From assembly GCA_949358305.1 (NCBI GenBank), contig CASHSZ010000041.1:16831-80830 (forward strand): 64,000 nucleotides of DNA, given 5' to 3'. Below are positions 59,501 to 64,000 of this stretch, in pieces. Under the pieces are notes generated by a model. That model searched no databases. It had not been told where the DNA came from and worked only from the letters and a program-made list of their open reading frames with translations. A program made the translations under genes and the position numbers. Numbering within the stretch: the stretch's first letter is position 1; every line of letters begins with the position of its first letter. This DNA comes from Strigamia acuminata (taxonomy: Eukaryota; Arthropoda; Chilopoda; Geophilomorpha; Linotaeniidae).

Positions 59501-61919
59501 GCCTCGATAATTGATCTTTTCTCTTTGTTTGCAATATTTTTTTGGCCTTTTTTGTTGATTTTTCGGTTTGAAATTGTTTTTTTCCGGTGTAATTTAAGTG
59601 GTGGAAGGTTGTTGGCGTGTGTTGAGGGTAATTTTGGCGGTTTTTGGGTCGGGATTAGTGTTTTCTGCGATTTTTTATCGGTATTTGGGGTTTGATGCAG
59701 CGGATAGCGCATGCGAATCGCCGTCGACCGTAGCATTAGCAATTGCAACGTGCCGCGCTATGCCACACAATGTGCCGCCGCGATATGCCATCGAATCCGA
59801 ATGTGTGTGATGCGAAACGCGAGTACGCGCGCGGAGAACGCGCGGCAATGCTAGCAACAGGAGCGCAACTGCCCAAGAAATTGCTCAACAATAAAAGGCA
59901 CGTGCCTGAAACAATAGGCACTTCAAATAAAGTTATTGTTAAAAAACGGGCTTGAAAACCAACAATTACACAATAATTAAGGGGCAAGAAATGAACTTTG
60001 CTGCAATGCAAAGTTCTCAAAATACAGAGAAATGAAAGTTACACTTGTATAAAGAATTGACAATGTTTGAAACCAATAAAAACTACAAAAACACACTTGT
60101 AAAAAACCCAAAACAACCCCCAGAATGAATTATTTGACTCAAATTAACCCTAAAACGGTCTTGGAGGTCGTGCAGACGACAGAGTCGGATCGGAAGGTTG
60201 CTAAAACCTGACGCCAAAACTAGCAATGGGACAGCTAGTTAGAAAACAGCTTTTTCATCAATCATGAACGCTGAAAACCTCACCCAGGGGTAGAAAATGA
60301 TGGAGAGAACGTTTTCGCCATCTAAAACGGTCTAAAACGGGTCTAAAATGCCTAAACCGGCGCCTGGAACGTGGCGCAGTTGTTGGGTCAAATATTGTCA
60401 AAAATCAGTGGAAATTTGTCAAATACTGGCAAAAATCTGCTGAAATTTGTCAAAAATTGCCAAATTTTGGCGCAAGTTACGTGAGGTTTGCGCGCATCCA
60501 ACTATGACGAAAAATCCATGCGTGTGCACGCGCGATTTACTGGCGCGTTGGAAGCGTTAAAATAAATTTTTCCAATATCTAACACAATTTGCACCGAATT
60601 ATGGCAATTTTTGACAAATTTACATGGATTTTTGCCAGTATTTGACAAATTTCCACGGATTTTTGACAATATTTGACAAATTCCAGACAAATTTCAGACA
60701 AATTTCAATTAATTTTTGAAATTTTATGAGAAATTTCAGCAAATGTTTGAGGATTGAGGAAATCTTCTGAAATTTGTCAAATATAGGCAAAAATCTTCTG
60801 AAATTTGTCAAATACAGGCAAAAATCTGCTGAAATTTGTCAAAAATTGCCCAAATTCCGTGCAAGTTTTGCAAGTTTTGCGCGCATCAAATCGTATGCGC
60901 GCCTATACTATTGCACGAGCGCATTGACGCGTGATGAACACCGACCACGTTTACGAAGTGAATTCGAGCTACAAAAGTATCGAGTCGCCATTCTATGATG
61001 GAAAAAAAAAATTAAGTGTAAACAAACAAAATAAAAACTTTAATATACAAGAAACGTACAATTCCACTCAACTTTGTTTCAAATTTTATTTATTGGATCA
61101 TTGAAAATAAACAGTAGTGTTGTGCACTGTACGCTTAAGTGTATACCGGCGATGCGTTGTTTTGTGGTGGGGATTTGCCTCGATAATTGATCTTTTCTCT
61201 TTGTTTGCAATATTTTTTTGGCCTTTTTTGTTGATTTTTCGGTTTGAAATTGTTTTTTTCCGGTGTAATTTAAGTGGTGGAAGGTTGTTGGCGTGTGTTG
61301 AGGGTAATTTTGGCGGTTTTTGGGTCGGGATTAGTGTTTTCTGCGATTTTTGATCGGTATTTGGGGTTTGATGCAGCGGATAGCGCATGCGAATCGCCGT
61401 CGACCGTAGCATTAGCAAGTGCGCGCGCAAGTTAAATGTGTACAGGACTGTGAGAAAATAAAACGTGTGTGGAAAAGTAAATGTTCTTTGGTGATCGCCA
61501 TGAGTTCGTACTTTGTCGTGGGCGCGAAATGTGTGTGATATATATGCTACTATGCGTGATGTAGCGCCGTCAGCGCGTTTCAGCACGCGATGTAGCGCCT
61601 TGAGCGCGTCCAAATGCGTACAGGTGTTCGACAGATGTGCCAGGGCTTCACGTGCATACACGAAACATAAACATGAAGAAAACAGAAAAAACCGTTGTGT
61701 GTGATGTGTATAAAGACACATTACACAAAGAATACTACTCTTCATACAAAAAGCAATAAACTTTATACATATTGCAATAAACTTACAAAATGGTAAAAAT
61801 AAAATACTGGAAAACATGGCCTTGAATAATAGTGGAAAACATGGCATACTGCCTTGAATAATAGTGAAAAACATGGCGTACTGCCTTGAATACCCCCTTG
61901 AATACGTCGCACCGCATCA

Positions 61920-62060
61920 TCTCGCCTCACTTCCCGTCTTGGAAATAAATAAATGCCCCGGCGTTTATTCGAGGCAATGTCCAACTTGGGCTTTCATTCG
62001 CGCCTCACATCCCGCCTTGGTAATAAATAAACGCCCCGGCGTTTATTCGAGGCACATCAC
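61920..62060. repeat. Duplicated block with AATAAACGCC palindrome
   Basis: Two copies about 78 bp apart share CGCCTCAC, TCCCG.CTTGG, AATAAATAAA, GCCCCGGCGTTTATTCGAGGC. Each holds the inverted repeat AATAAACGCC/GGCGTTTATT with a 2-bp spacer (61948-61969, with one mismatch, and 62026-62047). A third palindrome with a GG spacer is at 62863-62884. Confidence 0.75.
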
Positions 62061-62481
62061 CCACACCTCCCCGGCGTTCAAACGAGTAGCTGCGCGTATT
62101 TGACCCCGGTTTTTATTTTTTCAAATTGTCGTGTGTTTTCAAAGTTCTTAATTTGTTCAAAAACAAACAAAATGGCTATTTGTTGATTTTTAATTGATTT
62201 TATCGATTTCTGTTCGTTTTTTGCTGGTTTTTAATCGATTTTTCTGTATTTTTGATCAATTTTTGCCAATTGTAATCGTTATTTGTCATTCTGAATTGAT
62301 TATTGTCAGGTTTCAGTCGATTTTTGTCGATTTCTGATCAATGTTTATACATTTTTTATCATTTTGTGTAGATTTCTGTTGAATTTTAATCATATTTCTT
62401 CGTTTTTATTCAATTTTTGTCCCATGCTCCGCGATCAGTTCGAATAATTGACACCATACTGTGCTTTTACTCATATTCAAG

Positions 62482-62655
62482 ATGGCGTCGCAAACTCAAG
62501 GTCGAATTCCGCTGAATTCATTTATTGCGACTGTTTGCGCTCCATACATGCGAAAAGGATTATGGGAAAAATCCTCAATGCAGGTCATTTTGGTGTCAAA
62601 TGAGCGAGGAAAGCTGGAGATAAGGAAAATTGGTGAAATTTCAAAAAAAAGCTAA
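62482..62655 (+). CDS. Tentative small ORF, 57 aa, unknown
   Basis: The frame starts in TTCAAGATGGCGTCGC, a context common at animal first exons, and runs to a TAA. The peptide (MASQTQGRIPLNSF...) is of balanced composition with a lysine-rich end, but has no motif I recognise. There is no clear upstream promoter or downstream exon. A CAGGTC inside could be a weak splice donor. It may equally be chance or part of a decayed element. Confidence 0.15.
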   Translation: MASQTQGRIPLNSFIATVCAPYMRKGLWEKSSMQVILVSNERGKLEIRKIGEISKKS

Positions 62656-62862
62656 ACAATCAAAATTTACATGAAGCTCAATTTTTCTAACTGGAAATGC
62701 ATGTATCGTCAATTTCGGGATATTTTAGGGGTGAAATTGACTGGGAAGGGACCCCCACATTCCCCATGCGTCAACGCGCGCGTTGACGAAATTCAAATCC
62801 AGGTTTTCACACAGCCCCACGTTATTTTCGGGTTCCAATTGCCGTATTGCCGTATTGCCTCA

Positions 62863-62884
62863 AATAAACGCCGGGGCGTTTATT
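62863..62884. repeat. Perfect palindrome AATAAACGCC / GGCGTTTATT
   Basis: Two 10-bp inverted halves with a GG spacer, matching the palindromes in the 61920-62060 block about 0.8 kb upstream. Confidence 0.75.
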
Positions 62885-63089
62885 AATTTTCATTAATTTT
62901 CCAGACCGGAAATGAGGCGAGGTGATGCGGTACGATGCAAAATTGCGAGATGTAGTTTGCTTTATTTGTTAAAACAAATTAGGCGTCACTAATTCACCTG
63001 TATTAGGGTTTCAATGTGTGAAATTTCAAAATTTATCGGTTCCGTCAAAACGCCATTGAAAAGTTACATTTTTATAACGTTTCAATGAT

Positions 63090-63232
63090 GAAAACGGCCA
63101 TTTTTGATGAAAAACAGCCATTTTTTATAGAAAAAACGACGAAGAAAGCCATTTTCACTATGAAAAATGGCTGAAAATGACCATTTTGACGAAAAACGGC
63201 CATTTTTACTACGAAAAATGGCTAAAAATGCC
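63090..63232. repeat. Cluster of GCCATTTTT hairpins
   Basis: Repeated words ACGGCCATTTTT and GAAAAATGGC alternate. The clearest stems are GCCATTTT with AAAATGGC at about 63149-63171 and GCCATTTTT with AAAAATGGC near 63199-63222. It looks like a decayed inverted-repeat cluster. Confidence 0.6.
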
Positions 63233-63540
63233 ACTTGAGTGAGTGCAAGTACATTTGGTGATGTACTATCGCGAGCGCGCGCGTTTTTGTGCAGTACAAT
63301 GTGCTGATTAAACCAACAGCATTATAGAGTGATTACATTGTTCATTTGTGTTTTTAAGTTACAAAATGGTACAAAATCATAAAATAAACTTGTAAAGTGC
63401 AATTTCTGCGGATTGATCAAAATCCGCAAAATCCGCCGCAAAATTGCGAACAGGGGATCAGCATATAGGCAGCCGTAATGTTAAAAATGGGGTCCCTTTC
63501 GCACTCCGCAAAATCCGCATGCGCGCCATAAGGTTAAACA

Positions 63541-63745
63541 AAACTCAAATATTCTCAAAAAAGCTCTAAGATTTTCAAAAAACTTCAAAGATTTTCCAAA
63601 ACCTCAAAGATTTTCAAAAATACTCAAAGATTTTCAAAAAACCTCAAAGATTTTCAAAAAACTTCAAAGATTTTTAAAAAACCTCAAAGATTTTCAAAAA
63701 ACTTCAAAGATTTTTAAAAAACCTCAAAGATTTTCAAAAAACTGT
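63541..63745. repeat. 20-bp tandem repeat, about 10 copies
   Basis: Copies of ACCTCAAAGATTTTCAAAAA alternate with ACTTCAAAGATTTTTAAAAA; copies at the left edge are diverged. The array ends at CTGTCACGGGC near 63741. Confidence 0.85.
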
Positions 63746-64000
63746 CACGGGCACGTCTACCCGCCTATTTTTATTTTAGAATAACCCGATCTTATTTCTT
63801 ATAATATTTTCTTGTTTCTCTCACTTGTGATGATTCATCTCACTTACTCATCTTCATTTAATGAATGCGCAATCTAGATGATGCGCATATCATTATTTCT
63901 ACAATTGAACTCCTATTTTCACCTTTCCACCCCCCTTCTCTAATTGATCTGACCAGTCACATGACTGAGTTTTCCTCTTTCCAATCATCCTAAGTTTAAT

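Larger units (their letters stand above)
41267..61417 (-). repeat. 1676/1686-bp tandem array, right arm (about 12 copies)
   Basis: An anchor site recurs at 42036, 43712, 45388, 47064, 48740, 50416, 52092, 53768, 55454, 57140, 58826 and 60502. Spacing is 1676 bp, or 1686 bp for the three intervals 53768-58826. The 10-bp difference is an indel in a GGCACGTG hairpin. Copies are nearly identical. Recurrent frames of 60-108 codons in each unit match no family I know and overlap on both strands, so none is called a gene. The array ends abruptly after GTAGCATTAGCAA at 61417. Confidence 0.95.
61418..64000. other. Right flank without recognisable genes
   Basis: Starts where the tandem array breaks off. 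Contents by eye: GCGCG-rich duplicated words at 61560-61615; short duplicates around AAAACATGGC at 61805-61880; a duplicated block with the AATAAACGCC palindrome (61920-62060, again at 62863); an AT-rich TTTTGATTGATTTTT-like stretch at 62100-62440; GCCATTTTT hairpins at 63090-63230; and a 20-bp tandem repeat at 63541-63745. A 258-codon reverse frame ending at 61098 runs from the array into this flank and looks fortuitous. Confidence 0.6.

Noticed and set aside
61098-61874. 258-codon reverse frame across the array edge
   Set aside because: Half is array sequence and half unrelated flank; composition is irregular and no domain is seen.
63541-63745. Telomeric repeat
   Set aside because: The 20-bp CAAAGATTTT unit matches no known telomere repeat and the array is internal and degenerate.

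Overview
The window looks like repeat-dominated heterochromatin from an invertebrate animal. No ordinary host gene can be supported. A BEL/Pao polyprotein points to a metazoan, since that superfamily is known from animals. The Copia primer-binding site matches the 3' end of an animal-type initiator tRNA-Met. The species cannot be fixed from sequence alone. Nearly everything is satellite DNA, LTR retrotransposons nested in it, or a very large inverted/tandem repeat system.

Layout. 1-1072 is AT-rich DNA without genes. 1073-6099 is a BEL/Pao element that has lost its 5' LTR, gag and protease but keeps a long open pol frame (RT, RNase H, integrase, C-terminal domain) and a 1569-bp 3' LTR. 6100-33734 is a satellite of about 120 monomers of 140 or 147 bp. 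It is interrupted by two identical reverse-strand BEL-type solo LTRs (10007-11568 and 16618-18179, both with the 5-bp duplication ACTTA) and by an intact 7272-bp Ty1/copia element (25001-32272). The solo LTRs lie inside a duplicated block of roughly 6-7 kb, so LTR and satellite were amplified together. A 1728-bp higher-order repeat occupies 20035-25000.

The Copia element is young: its LTRs differ at 1 of 546 sites, it has perfect TAAAC duplications, and it has one open gag-pol frame of 1672 codons. Between integrase and reverse transcriptase it carries a segment that reads like a methyl-CpG-binding domain (MBD), an unexpected module and the best novelty candidate here. The end of its LTR also copies the tRNA primer's 3' end and can fold onto the primer-binding site.

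33735-35190 is unassigned sequence with a relict of the next repeat. 35191-61417 holds a tandem array of a 1676/1686-bp unit: about 1.75 copies in + orientation, then a palindromic core, then about 12 copies in - orientation. The two sides form a palindrome of about 8.9 kb centred near 39650. Its core has 56-bp hairpin minisatellites facing each other around three direct repeats of a large hairpin built from TCGTATACGA-like words. 61418-64000 is non-repeat flank with several small palindromic or tandem motifs and one very tentative small ORF.

Functional reading: the only products likely to be made are the two retroelement polyproteins, and probably only the Copia one belongs to a complete element. 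The rest is structural or selfish DNA whose interest lies in its repeat architecture.
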